Below, piece after piece: positions 24,752 to 33,739 of a stretch of 64,000 nucleotides of DNA. Positions within the stretch are counted from its first letter, which is position 1, and each line of letters starts with the position of its first letter. The position numbers and the translations under genes were made by a program. The stretch comes from an uncultured Clostridia bacterium (lineage in GTDB: Bacteria; Bacillota; Clostridia; Peptostreptococcales; Anaerovoracaceae): NCBI GenBank assembly GCA_934255545.1, contig CAKQOE010000005.1:1-64000 (forward strand), written 5' to 3'. Under the pieces are notes generated by a model that was not told the DNA's origin, did no database searches, and saw only the letters and a program-made list of their open reading frames with translations.

Positions 24752-27307
24752 ATGCCAATGAGAGTATATGAATTAGCAAAGAGTCTTAATATGAGCAATA
24801 AGGATCTGCTCGAAAGACTGAAAAAAATGGGAATAGATGCAACTAACCATATGAATAACCTGAATGATGATGACTGCGCTGCAGTCAGAAATGCTGTATC
24901 AAAGAGCAAAAAACCTGCAGATAAGCCACAGAGAGCGGCCAGACCTGCTTCAGATGCTCCTGTATCAAAGAAGAATGAATCAGGCGACAGAAACCAGGGA
25001 AGAAGTCAGTCAAGACCTTCAGGCCAGAAGAATGACAGACAGGGCGGAAATGGTGAACAGCGTCAGCAGAGAAATACAAGACCTTCAGGAGAAGGCAGAA
25101 GCACTGACGGAAGAAAAAGACCATTTCAGAACGCTAACGGCGGAAATGCTGACGGAAGCAGAAAACCACGCGGCGAAAGACCTGCAAGACAGGACAGAAA
25201 CCCACGCAATGAAAAAAATGAACGCGGCGACAGACAGGACAGAGGTGAACGCAGAACTTCCGGCGGACAGAGGAATGCATCATATGGCGGAGACAGCGCT
25301 CCGGCAGCAGACCAGAAGCAGCAGAGACGTGATTCAAGAAATAATCGCGACAATAAAGAAAGAGATCGTAACCGCAGAACGAATGGCGACGGAGAAAATT
25401 CAAAGCGCAGAAACGGCAGCGGTGATAAGAAAGGCGGACGCCCTAATATGATGAAAATGTCAAAGCCGCAGCATTCACATAAAAAGGACATCAGAAAGGA
25501 ACAGCGCAAGGAAGCTGCAAGAAAGGCAGAAGAAGAACTTGCAGCACTTCCTGAAGGAGCTATCATAGTAACAGTACCTATCACGGTAAAGGGACTTTCA
25601 GAGCAGATAGATGTTTCAACATCACAGATAATCATGACGCTCATGAAAATGGGTATCATGGCAAATATAAACCAGAACCTTGATGAGGATACAGTTCAGA
25701 TACTTGGAGATGAGCTCGGAAAGACTATCGTAATAGGTAAAGTAGAGGAAGAGGAAGTAGAAGAGGGCATCGAAAACTTCACAGACCGTGAGGAAGATCT
25801 TGAGCCAAGACCACCTATTATTACAGTAATGGGTCACGTTGACCATGGTAAGACATCGCTTCTTGACCGTATAAGACAGACAAGTGTGACTTCAAGCGAA
25901 TCAGGCGGTATAACTCAGCATATCGGTGCTTCAGAAATAACACATAATGGACAGAGGATAGTATTCCTTGATACTCCGGGTCACGAAGCATTTACAGCTA
26001 TGCGTGCAAGAGGAGCTTATGTGACAGATATAGCTGTACTTGTAGTAGCAGCGGATGACAGTGTAAAGCCTCAGACAGTAGAGGCTATCAGCCATGCAAA
26101 AGCTGCGTCAGTTCCTATTATAGTAGCTATAAACAAGATCGATAAACCGGGGGCAAACATCGACAATGTAAAGAAAGACCTTGCAGAAAACGGCATACTT
26201 GTCGAAGAATGGGGCGGAGATGTTATATGCGTTCCTGTTTCGGCAAAGACAGGCGAGGGTATAGATACGCTTCTCGAGATGATCCTTCTCCAGGCTGAAA
26301 TGCTCGAGTTAAAGGCAAATCCTTCAAGACTTGCACTCGGTTCAGTTATAGAAGCAAGACTTGATAAGCAGAGAGGCCCGGTAGCGACGCTTCTCGTTCT
26401 TAACGGAACTATGCATGTAGGTATGGCAATAGTAGCAGGAAACTGCAGCGGACGTATAAAAGCCATGACTAACTTTAAGGGAGAAGCACTTAAAAAGGCC
26501 GGACCTGCTACAGCTGTAGAGGTACTTGGCCTTACAGAAGTACCTGAAGCCGGTGATGAATTCAATGCTGTAAGCTCAGATAAGGTAGCTCGTGAAATAG
26601 CTGAACACAGAAAAGAAAAGCAGAGAGAACAGATAATGCAGAAGACTGCAGGAGTAACTCTCGACCAGCTCTTCAGCCAGATAGAGCAGGGAAGCCTCAA
26701 GGAACTCAACCTTATAATAAAGGCAGACGTTCAGGGCTCTGTAGGAGCTCTTGTAACATCACTTGAAAAGCTCAGAAACGAAGAGGTAGCTGTAAAGATA
26801 ATTCACACAGGTGTAGGTACTATAACAGAGTCAGATGTAATGCTTGCAAGCACTACAGGCGCTATAATCATAGGATTCAACGTAAGACCTGTTGCCGCTG
26901 TACAGAGCGTAGCAGCGAGAGACGGTGTCGAGATCAGGACTTACAGTGTTATTTATGAGGCTATAGAAGATGTAGAGCAGGCTCTTAAGGGAATGCTTGA
27001 TCCGGAATATGTAGAGCAGGTGATCGGTACAGTTGAGGTAAGAAATACATTCAAGGTACCTAACGTAGGCATAATAGCCGGAGCTTACGTTCTTACAGGA
27101 AAGGTAGAAAGAAATGCCGGAGTAAGACTCGTAAGAGAGGGCATAGTAATACACGAAGGAAAAATATCTTCACTCAAGAGATTCAAGGATGACGCAAAGG
27201 AAGTAAACCACGGATTCGAATGCGGTATCGGAATCGAAAACTACAATGACATCAAGGAAGGCGATATAATCGAAGCCTTTAAGATGGTAGAGGTAGAGAG
27301 AAAATAA
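24752..27307 (+). CDS. infB: Translation initiation factor IF-2
   Basis: 851 residues. N-terminal helix domain (MRVYELAKSLNMSNKDLLERLKKMG), then a low-complexity Arg/Asn/Gly/Asp linker of about 190 residues, then a second IF2 N domain (about 265-320), the GTPase with GHVDHGKT (about 361-368), DTPGHEAF and NKID, and the C-terminal domains that bind fMet-tRNA. The linker is rich in 'RQDRGER'-like units and unusually polar. AAGGAGGTG precedes ATG. Sits in the canonical position after ylxQ. Confidence 0.97.
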   Translation: MPMRVYELAKSLNMSNKDLLERLKKMGIDATNHMNNLNDDDCAAVRNAVSKSKKPADKPQRAARPASDAPVSKKNESGDRNQGRSQSRPSGQKNDRQGGNGEQRQQRNTRPSGEGRSTDGRKRPFQNANGGNADGSRKPRGERPARQDRNPRNEKNERGDRQDRGERRTSGGQRNASYGGDSAPAADQKQQRRDSRNNRDNKERDRNRRTNGDGENSKRRNGSGDKKGGRPNMMKMSKPQHSHKKDIRKEQRKEAARKAEEELAALPEGAIIVTVPITVKGLSEQIDVSTSQIIMTLMKMGIMANINQNLDEDTVQILGDELGKTIVIGKVEEEEVEEGIENFTDREEDLEPRPPIITVMGHVDHGKTSLLDRIRQTSVTSSESGGITQHIGASEITHNGQRIVFLDTPGHEAFTAMRARGAYVTDIAVLVVAADDSVKPQTVEAISHAKAASVPIIVAINKIDKPGANIDNVKKDLAENGILVEEWGGDVICVPVSAKTGEGIDTLLEMILLQAEMLELKANPSRLALGSVIEARLDKQRGPVATLLVLNGTMHVGMAIVAGNCSGRIKAMTNFKGEALKKAGPATAVEVLGLTEVPEAGDEFNAVSSDKVAREIAEHRKEKQREQIMQKTAGVTLDQLFSQIEQGSLKELNLIIKADVQGSVGALVTSLEKLRNEEVAVKIIHTGVGTITESDVMLASTTGAIIIGFNVRPVAAVQSVAARDGVEIRTYSVIYEAIEDVEQALKGMLDPEYVEQVIGTVEVRNTFKVPNVGIIAGAYVLTGKVERNAGVRLVREGIVIHEGKISSLKRFKDDAKEVNHGFECGIGIENYNDIKEGDIIEAFKMVEVERK

Positions 27308-27352
27308 GTCCTTTAATGTGTAATGATATAAAAGAAAAAGAGGACAGATAAA

Positions 27353-27766
27353 ATGGCCAAAGGCTACAGAGCAGGCAGACTCGCTGAGGAGATAAGAAAG
27401 ATAACAGGAAATATGCTCCTGTTTGAACTGAAGGATCCGAGACTGAAAGGCAAGATGGTCAGTGTTTCCGGCGTCGATGTTTCAGATGACGGAAGCTATG
27501 CGACAGTATACCTTTCTGTTCTCGGCAAAAGCATAAGCGAGGATGCTGATGAAAAAGAAAAAGATGATATACTGAAGGCTATGAAGAGTGCGTCAGGCGT
27601 CATCAGAAGAGAGATAGGCAAGAATGTAAAGCTCAGACATGTACCTGAGCTGAGCTTTAAGATAGACAATTCTATCGAATATGGTCGTCATATGTCAAAG
27701 ATAATCGACAGTCTCGGCATCGATAAGTATGACAATAATGATGACAGTGAGGAAAGGAGTGAATAA
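27353..27766 (+). CDS. rbfA: Ribosome-binding factor A
   Basis: 137 residues. Type II KH fold: RAGRLAEEIRKITGNMLLFELKDPRLKGKMVSVSGVDVSDDGSYATVYLSVLG, then VIRREIGKNVKLRHVPELSFKIDNSIEYG. Needed for late 30S maturation at 16S rRNA helix 1. It ends four bases before nrnA. Confidence 0.96.
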   Translation: MAKGYRAGRLAEEIRKITGNMLLFELKDPRLKGKMVSVSGVDVSDDGSYATVYLSVLGKSISEDADEKEKDDILKAMKSASGVIRREIGKNVKLRHVPELSFKIDNSIEYGRHMSKIIDSLGIDKYDNNDDSEERSE

Positions 27767-27769
27767 GAT

Positions 27770-28777
27770 ATGGCAGGTTTTGATGTCAGAAACGAAAATA
27801 TGCATAAGATAGCAGATGTATTAAATGATTCACATACAATATATATTTTTCCGCATATGGTAGCTGATGGCGATGCAATGGGTTCATGCGCGTCACTGTG
27901 CGGACTTATGCGAAAGATGGGAAAAACAGCTGACATCGTCATGGAAGATGAAATACCTGACAATCTTAAGTTCCTTGATAAAAATTATGTAATATATGCG
28001 GATAAAGAAACTGAACTGCCGGAGCGCGATCTTTGCATCGCGCTTGACTGCAGTAATGTTGACAGATTTCCCAAAAGAGAGCATATATTTTTCGGAGCGG
28101 GAAAACGCACAGCATGTGTGGATCACCATGTTACAGAAACAGGTTTTGCCGATGTAAATCTTGTTGATCCTTACGCTGCCGCTACATGCGAGCTTTTATA
28201 TGAGCTGTATGACTTCATGGGCGTTAAACTTGATGTTGAAGCCGGAGAAGCTCTGTATACCGGAATTGTAACAGATACAGGAAATTTCCAGTATACAAAT
28301 ACAACTAAAAAAACACATATCATTGTAGCTGAGCTTATAGAACTTGGTATAGACAAGAAAAATATAAATATAACGCTGTATCAGAGTCAGAGACTTCAGA
28401 AGCTGAAGCTTCATGCTATGATAATGGACAATATGCAGACATTCTGTGACGGTCGCGCAGCTATGGCATACGTAACTCTTGATATGTACAAAAAAGCAGG
28501 CGCAAAGACGAGTGAAAGTGACGGTATAAATTCTACGCTTCGCGATATACAGGGTGTTGAGGTCGCAATATTCCTCAGGGAGATGAGCGAGCATGAGATA
28601 AAAGTAGGCTTCAGAAGCAAAAATTATGTGGACGTTGCTGAGATATGCGTAAAGCTCGGAGGAGGCGGACATAAGCATGCTGCAGGCTGCGCTGTGCTCA
28701 AGACTATGGAAGAAACACTTCCTCTTATTAAGGCAGAGGTCGAAAGTGTTATGGCTGAGTATGATGAGCGAGCTTAA
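27770..28777 (+). CDS. nrnA: DHH-family nanoRNase/pAp phosphatase (NrnA-type)
   Basis: 335 residues. Degrades 2-5 nt RNA fragments and/or dephosphorylates 3',5'-pAp. DHH signature motifs are present: VADGDAMGS near residue 28, LDCSNVDRF near 90, CVDHHV near 120, and TGIVTDTGNFQYTNT. The DHHA1 domain at the C terminus ends in KLGGGGHKHAAGC. It follows rbfA as in other Firmicutes. Confidence 0.94.
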   Translation: MAGFDVRNENMHKIADVLNDSHTIYIFPHMVADGDAMGSCASLCGLMRKMGKTADIVMEDEIPDNLKFLDKNYVIYADKETELPERDLCIALDCSNVDRFPKREHIFFGAGKRTACVDHHVTETGFADVNLVDPYAAATCELLYELYDFMGVKLDVEAGEALYTGIVTDTGNFQYTNTTKKTHIIVAELIELGIDKKNINITLYQSQRLQKLKLHAMIMDNMQTFCDGRAAMAYVTLDMYKKAGAKTSESDGINSTLRDIQGVEVAIFLREMSEHEIKVGFRSKNYVDVAEICVKLGGGGHKHAAGCAVLKTMEETLPLIKAEVESVMAEYDERA

Positions 28778-28808
28778 CAGCACAAAATAAAAGAAAGGAA
28801 ATTTTCTT

Positions 28809-29807
28809 TTGGATGGATTTATAAATCTGCTGAAGCCTGCAGGAATGACATCTCATGATGCCGTTTCAGCGCTCAGACGGATACTTTGTACTAAAAAAAT
28901 AGGTCATACAGGCACTCTTGACCCAATGGCAGCCGGTGTGTTATCGATGTGTGTCGGAGCGGCGACGCGTGCGGCAGAGTATGTAGAATGTGATGAAAAA
29001 GAATACAGGTGCGAGCTGCTTCTCGGAAAAGTTACCGATACGGGTGACATATGGGGAACAGCAGTTGAGCATGCGGGCGGAGCCCGCGTACCTGTGTCTG
29101 ACATTACAGAGGATATGGTGCTTGAAGCTATTCGTACCATGGAGGGCGAGCAGGATCAGTATCCGCCGATATATTCTGCGATACGAAAAAACGGAAAGCA
29201 TCTTTATGAATATGCGCGCAGCGGCGAGGATGTAGAGATAGAGCCGAGAAGGATAACTGTTTACAGTATAGAACCGGTATCTGTATTTCATGAACCGGGC
29301 CGTGTGATGTTTGATGTAAAATGCTCAAAGGGCACATACGTGCGCAGTATATGCACTGATATCGGTGAAAAGCTTGGATGCGGAGCTACAATGTCATTTC
29401 TTGTCAGAACGAGGAGCGGAAGCTTTTCGATGGAAGATGCAGTAACTCTGGAAGATATAGCTGAGTATGTATCTGAAAATGAGGGTATAAGCGTCGATGA
29501 AATATATGCAAGGCGCCGCAGCAGCTCATTTGATTATGACATGAGCAGATTCATAGTTCCTGTAGACAGACGCCTTGAAGATTTCGGAAGCATATTTCTC
29601 AATGAAGAAGAACAGGGCAAATATGTTAACGGAGGCAGACTTTCCCCGGTAAAAGTTACTGTTAAAAAGGAAAACAAGCTCAGATCCGATGAAAAATATT
29701 CGGATATGTTCTGCGTTTACGGCGCAGCAGGTCAGTTTCTGGGAACTGCAGTATATGATAGTGAAAAAAGAAATTTTAAAGCAGGTAAGGTGTTTTTCAG
29801 ATGGTGA
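28809..29807 (+). CDS. truB: tRNA pseudouridine-55 synthase
   Basis: 332 residues with a TTG start (MDGFINLLKPAGMTSHD) preceded by AAAGGAAA; an ATG four bases later is out of frame and stops at once. Makes Psi55 in the T loop of tRNAs. Motif GTLDPMAAGVLSMCVG contains catalytic Asp38. The C-terminal part (from about 245) is the PUA-like region with FLNEEEQGKYVNGG. Overlaps ribF by seven bases. Confidence 0.95.
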   Translation: MDGFINLLKPAGMTSHDAVSALRRILCTKKIGHTGTLDPMAAGVLSMCVGAATRAAEYVECDEKEYRCELLLGKVTDTGDIWGTAVEHAGGARVPVSDITEDMVLEAIRTMEGEQDQYPPIYSAIRKNGKHLYEYARSGEDVEIEPRRITVYSIEPVSVFHEPGRVMFDVKCSKGTYVRSICTDIGEKLGCGATMSFLVRTRSGSFSMEDAVTLEDIAEYVSENEGISVDEIYARRRSSSFDYDMSRFIVPVDRRLEDFGSIFLNEEEQGKYVNGGRLSPVKVTVKKENKLRSDEKYSDMFCVYGAAGQFLGTAVYDSEKRNFKAGKVFFRW

Positions 29808-30718
29808 TATTCAGAAATTTAGCTGAAATACAAGATATAGAAAAAACTGCAGTAGCACTCGGAAACTTTGACGGTATCCATAAAGGACATCAGGTCCTTA
29901 TAAAAAAAGCAGTAAAGACGGCGGAGGAAAAGGGCATAAAAAGCGCAGTATTTACATTTTCAAATCATCCGCGCAACGTGATTGCAGGAAACAGCGTTGT
30001 AAGAAATATTATATATGAGGATGAGAAGATAGAAATACTTGAAGAAATGGGTGTAGACTATCTTTTTTCCATAAGCTTTGAAGAAATAATGAAGCTGAGT
30101 CCGCAGGATTTTGTGGATAAAGTGCTTATAGAAAGATTCAGGATAGACACTGCTGTATGCGGATTTAATTTTACATACGGGTATAAAGCTGCCGGGACGG
30201 CAGATATGCTGCGAGGCATGGCGGCAGGCAGGTTTGATGTTGCAGTCGTTGATCCTGTAAAGGTAAACGGTCAGGTAGTGAGCAGCACGCTTATACGCGA
30301 GAAGATCATGAGCGGCGATGTGGAGGCAGTACCGGAGCTTCTTGGCAGGAATTTCACGATAAGAGGGACTGTCATACACGGAAATGAGATAGGAAGGACT
30401 ATAGGCTTTCCTACATGCAATATCGTTATAGACGAAAGTATGGCGGCTCTTCCAAACGGCGTTTACATGACATACTGTTATGTCGAAGGCGTAAAATACT
30501 GCAGCATAACAAATGTAGGCAATAAACCGACGATAGGCGAGTATGGAAAGAATATCGAAACAAATATCTTTAATTTTAATGAAGATATTTATGATAAAAA
30601 AATAACGGTAGAGTTTCTGAAAAAAATACGCGACGAGCAGAAATTTGATGATCTGGAAGCGTTGAAAAAGCAGATACACGATGATTCTGTGTTTGTAAGA
30701 AAAGAGCATGGCCTTTAA
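29801..30718 (+). CDS. ribF: Bifunctional riboflavin kinase/FAD synthetase
   Basis: 305 residues. N-terminal nucleotidyltransferase with ALGNFDGIHKGHQ and FTFSNHPRNV; C-terminal flavokinase with GRNFTIRGTVIHGNEIGRTIGFPTCNI and NVGNKPTIGE. Converts riboflavin to FMN and then FAD, the cofactor used by the two FAD oxidoreductases later in this window. Start overlaps the truB stop, so the genes are coupled. Last gene of the rimP operon. Confidence 0.96.
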   Translation: MVIFRNLAEIQDIEKTAVALGNFDGIHKGHQVLIKKAVKTAEEKGIKSAVFTFSNHPRNVIAGNSVVRNIIYEDEKIEILEEMGVDYLFSISFEEIMKLSPQDFVDKVLIERFRIDTAVCGFNFTYGYKAAGTADMLRGMAAGRFDVAVVDPVKVNGQVVSSTLIREKIMSGDVEAVPELLGRNFTIRGTVIHGNEIGRTIGFPTCNIVIDESMAALPNGVYMTYCYVEGVKYCSITNVGNKPTIGEYGKNIETNIFNFNEDIYDKKITVEFLKKIRDEQKFDDLEALKKQIHDDSVFVRKEHGL

Positions 30719-30730
30719 TATTTCATACGC

Positions 30731-30759
30731 TTGACACAGGTTGTTTATAATTGTATAAT
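30731..30759 (+). promoter_or_regulatory. rpsO: Consensus sigma-A promoter of rpsO
   Basis: Perfect TTGACA (30731-30736), 17-bp spacer, perfect TATAAT (30754-30759), about 120 bp before rpsO. Confidence 0.9.
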
Positions 30760-30877
30760 TATAAACGATGTGCAGATATACTGCACATAAATACATCATA
30801 AGTAAGTTCCGTGACTGCGTTGTGTGCAACTCCGGCATACTACCCGGTCGCAGGAGAATTCAGAAAAGGAGAAAAAA

Positions 30878-31144
30878 ATGATCGATCAGAAGAAAAAGGC
30901 AGAAATTATTGCTGAGTACGCAACACACGAAGGTGATACTGGTTCACCGGAAGTACAGGTAGCTATCCTTACTTACAGGATCAATGATCTCAATGAGCAC
31001 CTCAAGATCCACAAGAAGGACCATCATTCAAGAAGAGGTCTTCTTAAGATGGTAGGTCAGAGAAGAAATCTTCTTGCTTACCTTAAGGAAAAGGATCTGG
31101 AAAGATACAGAGCACTTATTGCGCGTCTCGGTTTAAGAAAATAA
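30878..31144 (+). CDS. rpsO: 30S ribosomal protein S15
   Basis: 88 residues, exact family length; ATG 30878 follows AAAGGAG. Binds the 16S rRNA central-domain three-way junction. Conserved stretches: HEGDTGSPEVQVAILT, INDLNEHLKIHKKDHHSRRGLL and GQRRNLLAYLKEKD. rpsO upstream of pnp is the standard order across bacteria. Confidence 0.98.
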   Translation: MIDQKKKAEIIAEYATHEGDTGSPEVQVAILTYRINDLNEHLKIHKKDHHSRRGLLKMVGQRRNLLAYLKEKDLERYRALIARLGLRK

Positions 31145-31153
31145 TTCGGCTGA

Positions 31154-31184
31154 AAAGCGGGGCATTTTTTGTGTGCCCCGCTTT
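31154..31184 (+). terminator. Hairpin terminator/attenuator after rpsO
   Basis: AAAGCGGGGCA (31154-31164) pairs with TGCCCCGCTTT (31174-31184). The T-rich loop and short T tail suggest partial read-through into pnp. Confidence 0.8.
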
Positions 31185-31230
31185 AAGTATATATTGAAAA
31201 CGTTGATTCACAACAGTTCCGTCAGATCAG

Positions 31231-31282
31231 GACTTGAGAATCCAGCGCGTCAGATCATTCAGGCGCTTTGAATTGTCAAGTC
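31231..31282 (+). promoter_or_regulatory. Structured leader hairpin upstream of pnp
   Basis: GACTTGA (31231-31237) pairs with TCAAGTC (31276-31282), and inside it AGCGC (31244-31248) pairs with GCGCT (31263-31267). The 190-nt rpsO-pnp gap is open in the pnp frame but lacks a start with a ribosome site. A pnp leader hairpin acted on by RNase and PNPase is known in E. coli; here it is an inference. Confidence 0.55.
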
Positions 31283-31374
31283 GGGTCATGATGGGATCGG
31301 CAGGGACTGCTGCTATCCGGGATCGACCGGAGGTCAGCATTACTGCAAACATCAAAATGGAGGAAATCAGACTG

Positions 31375-33462
31375 ATGAGATTTGAAGATTATCACACATT
31401 CAGGACCGCTTTAGGCGGTAAGCTTCTCCAGGTCGAGATAGGCAAGGTAGCCGGAATGGCTAACGGGGCAGCCACTATCAGACTTGGTGACACAGTAGTA
31501 AACGTAACAGCTACAGCTTCAGCTGAACCGAGAGAAGATATAGACTTTTTCCCGCTTAGCTGTGACTATGAAGAAAGAATGTACGCTGCAGGAAAGATCC
31601 CTGGCGGCTTTATAAAGAGAGAAGGCAGACCTTCAGAAAAGGCGATCCTTTCATCAAGACTTATGGACAGACCTATCAGACCGCTCTTCCCTAAGGGATA
31701 TTACAACGATGTAGTTGTTGTCGCTACAGTAATGTGCGTTGATAACGACTGCCCGTCAGATATCGCGGCTATGATCGGTTCATCTGTAGCTCTTTCTATT
31801 TCAGATATTCCATGGGATGGTCCTACAGGTTCAGTAAGGATAGGCAGAGTTGATGGTGAGTTCGTAGTAAACCCTTCACTTGAGCAGAGAGCTGTCAGTG
31901 ATATGAACCTGACTGTATCAGGCACTATGGATGCTATCATGATGGTAGAGGCAGGCGCTAACGAAGTTCCTGAAAAAGACATACTCGACGGCATCATGTT
32001 TGCGCATGAAGAGATAAAGAAACTCGTTACATTTATAAATCAGATAGCAGCTGAAGTAGGCAAGGAAAAGAAGCCTATGCCTGAGCATAATATTCCTGAA
32101 GATCTTGAAAAGGCTATGAGAGAGTTTGAAACTGCTGACATGCGAGCTGCTATCCAGATCCATGACAAGACAGAGCGTCAGAATGCTATGGACAAGCTCG
32201 AAGCAGATACAAAGGCAAAATTCATAGAAGAATATCCTGAAAACGGCAAGGATATCGATGATGTATTATACAAGATCCGTAAGGAACAGATGAGAGACCT
32301 CATCATCCATGAAGGCGTTCGTCCTGACGGAAGAAAGACTACAGAGATCAGACCTATCTGGTGTGAGACAGGATTCCTTCCTAGGACTCACGGTTCAGGT
32401 CTGTTCACAAGAGGACAGACTCAGGTACTTACAGTAGCTACGCTTGGCGCTGTAGGTGAGAGCCAGGTACTTGACGGCATTTCAGAAGAAACAGAAAAGA
32501 GATATATACATCACTACAATTTCCCTCCTTACAGCGTAGGTGAGGCAAGGACATCAAGGAGCCCGGGCAGAAGAGAGATCGGACACGGTGCGCTCGCTGA
32601 AAGAGCTCTCCTCCCTGTTATCCCGCCTGTAGAAGAGTTCCCTTATGCTATAAGACTCGTATCAGAAGTCCTTTCATCAAACGGCAGTACATCACAGGCA
32701 TCAGTATGCGGAAGCACACTTTCTCTTATGGACGCGGGCGTACCTATCAAGGCTCCTGTAGCAGGTATTGCCATGGGTCTTATCAAAGAAGAAGATGATA
32801 TAGCTATCCTCAGTGATATCCAGGGCATGGAAGACTTCCTCGGCGACATGGACTTCAAGGTAGCCGGTACTCGCAAGGGTGTAACAGCTATCCAGATGGA
32901 TATAAAGATCCACGGCCTTTCAAGAGAGATACTTGAAAGAGCTCTCAAGCAGGCTCATGAGGGCAGAGAATTCATCCTCGGAAAGATGCTCGAAGAGATA
33001 CCTGAACCAAGAACAGAGCTTTCACCGTATGCTCCGCGCATCATAACCATGCAGATCGATGCTGACAAGATCAGAACAGTTATCGGACCTGGAGGAAAGA
33101 CTATCAATAAGATCATCTCTGAAACAGGCGTTAAGATCGATATTGACGATGAAGGTCAGATATTTATCGCGGCTCCTGACATGGAATCAGCAAAGGCTGC
33201 TCAGGAGTACATCGAGCTCCTTACTGCTGAGGTAGAAGTAGGCAAGACTTATAAGGGAACTGTAAAGCGCATCATGAACTTCGGCGCATTTATCGAAGTA
33301 CTCCCAGGCAAAGAAGGCCTCCTGCACATCTCAAAGATGGCAAAGCATCGCGTTGAGAAGGTAGAAGATGTAATGAACATCGGAGATGAGGTAGAAGTAA
33401 TTGTTTATGAGATAGACGGACAGGGAAGGATCAACCTCAAGCGTCCCGGCCTCGATAAGTAA
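31375..33462 (+). CDS. pnp: Polyribonucleotide nucleotidyltransferase (PNPase)
   Basis: 695 residues from ATG 31375 (MRFEDYHTFRTALGGK), with GGAGG at 31359-31363. Two RNase PH domains (first about 10-140, second about 310-540), helical linker, then KH (about 555-620, MQIDADKIRTVIGPGGKTINKI) and S1 (about 620-690, GKTYKGTVKRIMNFGAFIEVLPG). It degrades mRNA 3' to 5' with phosphate as part of the RNA degradosome. Catalytic second-core residues DGRK, FTRGQTQ and SNGSTSQASVCG are present. Confidence 0.97.
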   Translation: MRFEDYHTFRTALGGKLLQVEIGKVAGMANGAATIRLGDTVVNVTATASAEPREDIDFFPLSCDYEERMYAAGKIPGGFIKREGRPSEKAILSSRLMDRPIRPLFPKGYYNDVVVVATVMCVDNDCPSDIAAMIGSSVALSISDIPWDGPTGSVRIGRVDGEFVVNPSLEQRAVSDMNLTVSGTMDAIMMVEAGANEVPEKDILDGIMFAHEEIKKLVTFINQIAAEVGKEKKPMPEHNIPEDLEKAMREFETADMRAAIQIHDKTERQNAMDKLEADTKAKFIEEYPENGKDIDDVLYKIRKEQMRDLIIHEGVRPDGRKTTEIRPIWCETGFLPRTHGSGLFTRGQTQVLTVATLGAVGESQVLDGISEETEKRYIHHYNFPPYSVGEARTSRSPGRREIGHGALAERALLPVIPPVEEFPYAIRLVSEVLSSNGSTSQASVCGSTLSLMDAGVPIKAPVAGIAMGLIKEEDDIAILSDIQGMEDFLGDMDFKVAGTRKGVTAIQMDIKIHGLSREILERALKQAHEGREFILGKMLEEIPEPRTELSPYAPRIITMQIDADKIRTVIGPGGKTINKIISETGVKIDIDDEGQIFIAAPDMESAKAAQEYIELLTAEVEVGKTYKGTVKRIMNFGAFIEVLPGKEGLLHISKMAKHRVEKVEDVMNIGDEVEVIVYEIDGQGRINLKRPGLDK

Positions 33463-33505
33463 GGACAAATAAATAAATAAATGAATGATCCGATGCATTG
33501 CCTAC

Positions 33506-33521
33506 GTGGCCTCCCGGCCAC
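33506..33521. repeat. GC hairpin after pnp
   Basis: GTGGCC-TCCC-GGCCAC, 6-bp stem, 4-base loop, no T run. Confidence 0.45.
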
Positions 33522-33560
33522 ATACAGGACGCAGAAGATCAAAAATGATGTAAAAAAGTA

Positions 33561-33603
33561 AAATGCGGCATATAACCGGAAAACGGATGTATATGCCGCA
33601 TTT
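33561..33603 (+). terminator. Rho-independent terminator of pnp
   Basis: 14-bp stem AAATGCGGCATATA (33561-33574) with its complement at 33590-33603, followed by TTTCTTATTTT. Confidence 0.85.
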
Positions 33604-33639
33604 CTTATTTTGCGCGTATGTAATTTCTGCAGTTATGCT

Positions 33640-33655
33640 GGCGCGCCGGCGCGCC
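33640..33655. repeat. 16-bp GC palindrome
   Basis: GGCGCGCC twice in tandem, forming an even palindrome, between two converging terminators. Confidence 0.4.
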
Positions 33656-33670
33656 GTCAGGATGTAAAAA

Positions 33671-33698
33671 GGGCGCCCGCCTTTTCAGACAGGCGCCC
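33671..33698 (-). terminator. Terminator of the CoA-transferase gene
   Basis: GGGCGCC and GGCGCCC pair across 33671-33677 and 33692-33698; on the minus strand the stem is followed by TTTTTA. Confidence 0.8.
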
Positions 33699-33739
33699 GG
33701 CCTTACTGCATTAGTATTAAATGTATTTAAATATTAGAA

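Noticed and set aside
24960..25450. Repeated AGACAGGACAGA-like units resembling a repeat array
   Set aside because: They are codons of the Arg/Asp/Asn/Gly-rich linker of IF-2, not evenly spaced repeats; no CRISPR array is present in the window.
29075..29092. GCGGGC-GGA-GCCCGC hairpin in truB, and a similar GCGCGC-GGA-GCGCGC in the M16 gene near 37850
   Set aside because: The centre is GC-GGA-GC, not CC-N-GG; both are explained by alanine/arginine/glycine codons, and two cases are too few to call a family.
31234..31374. N-terminal extension of PNPase through the rpsO-pnp gap
   Set aside because: No ribosome site upstream and PNPase proteins start at the MRFEDYHTF position; the stretch folds as a leader hairpin instead.
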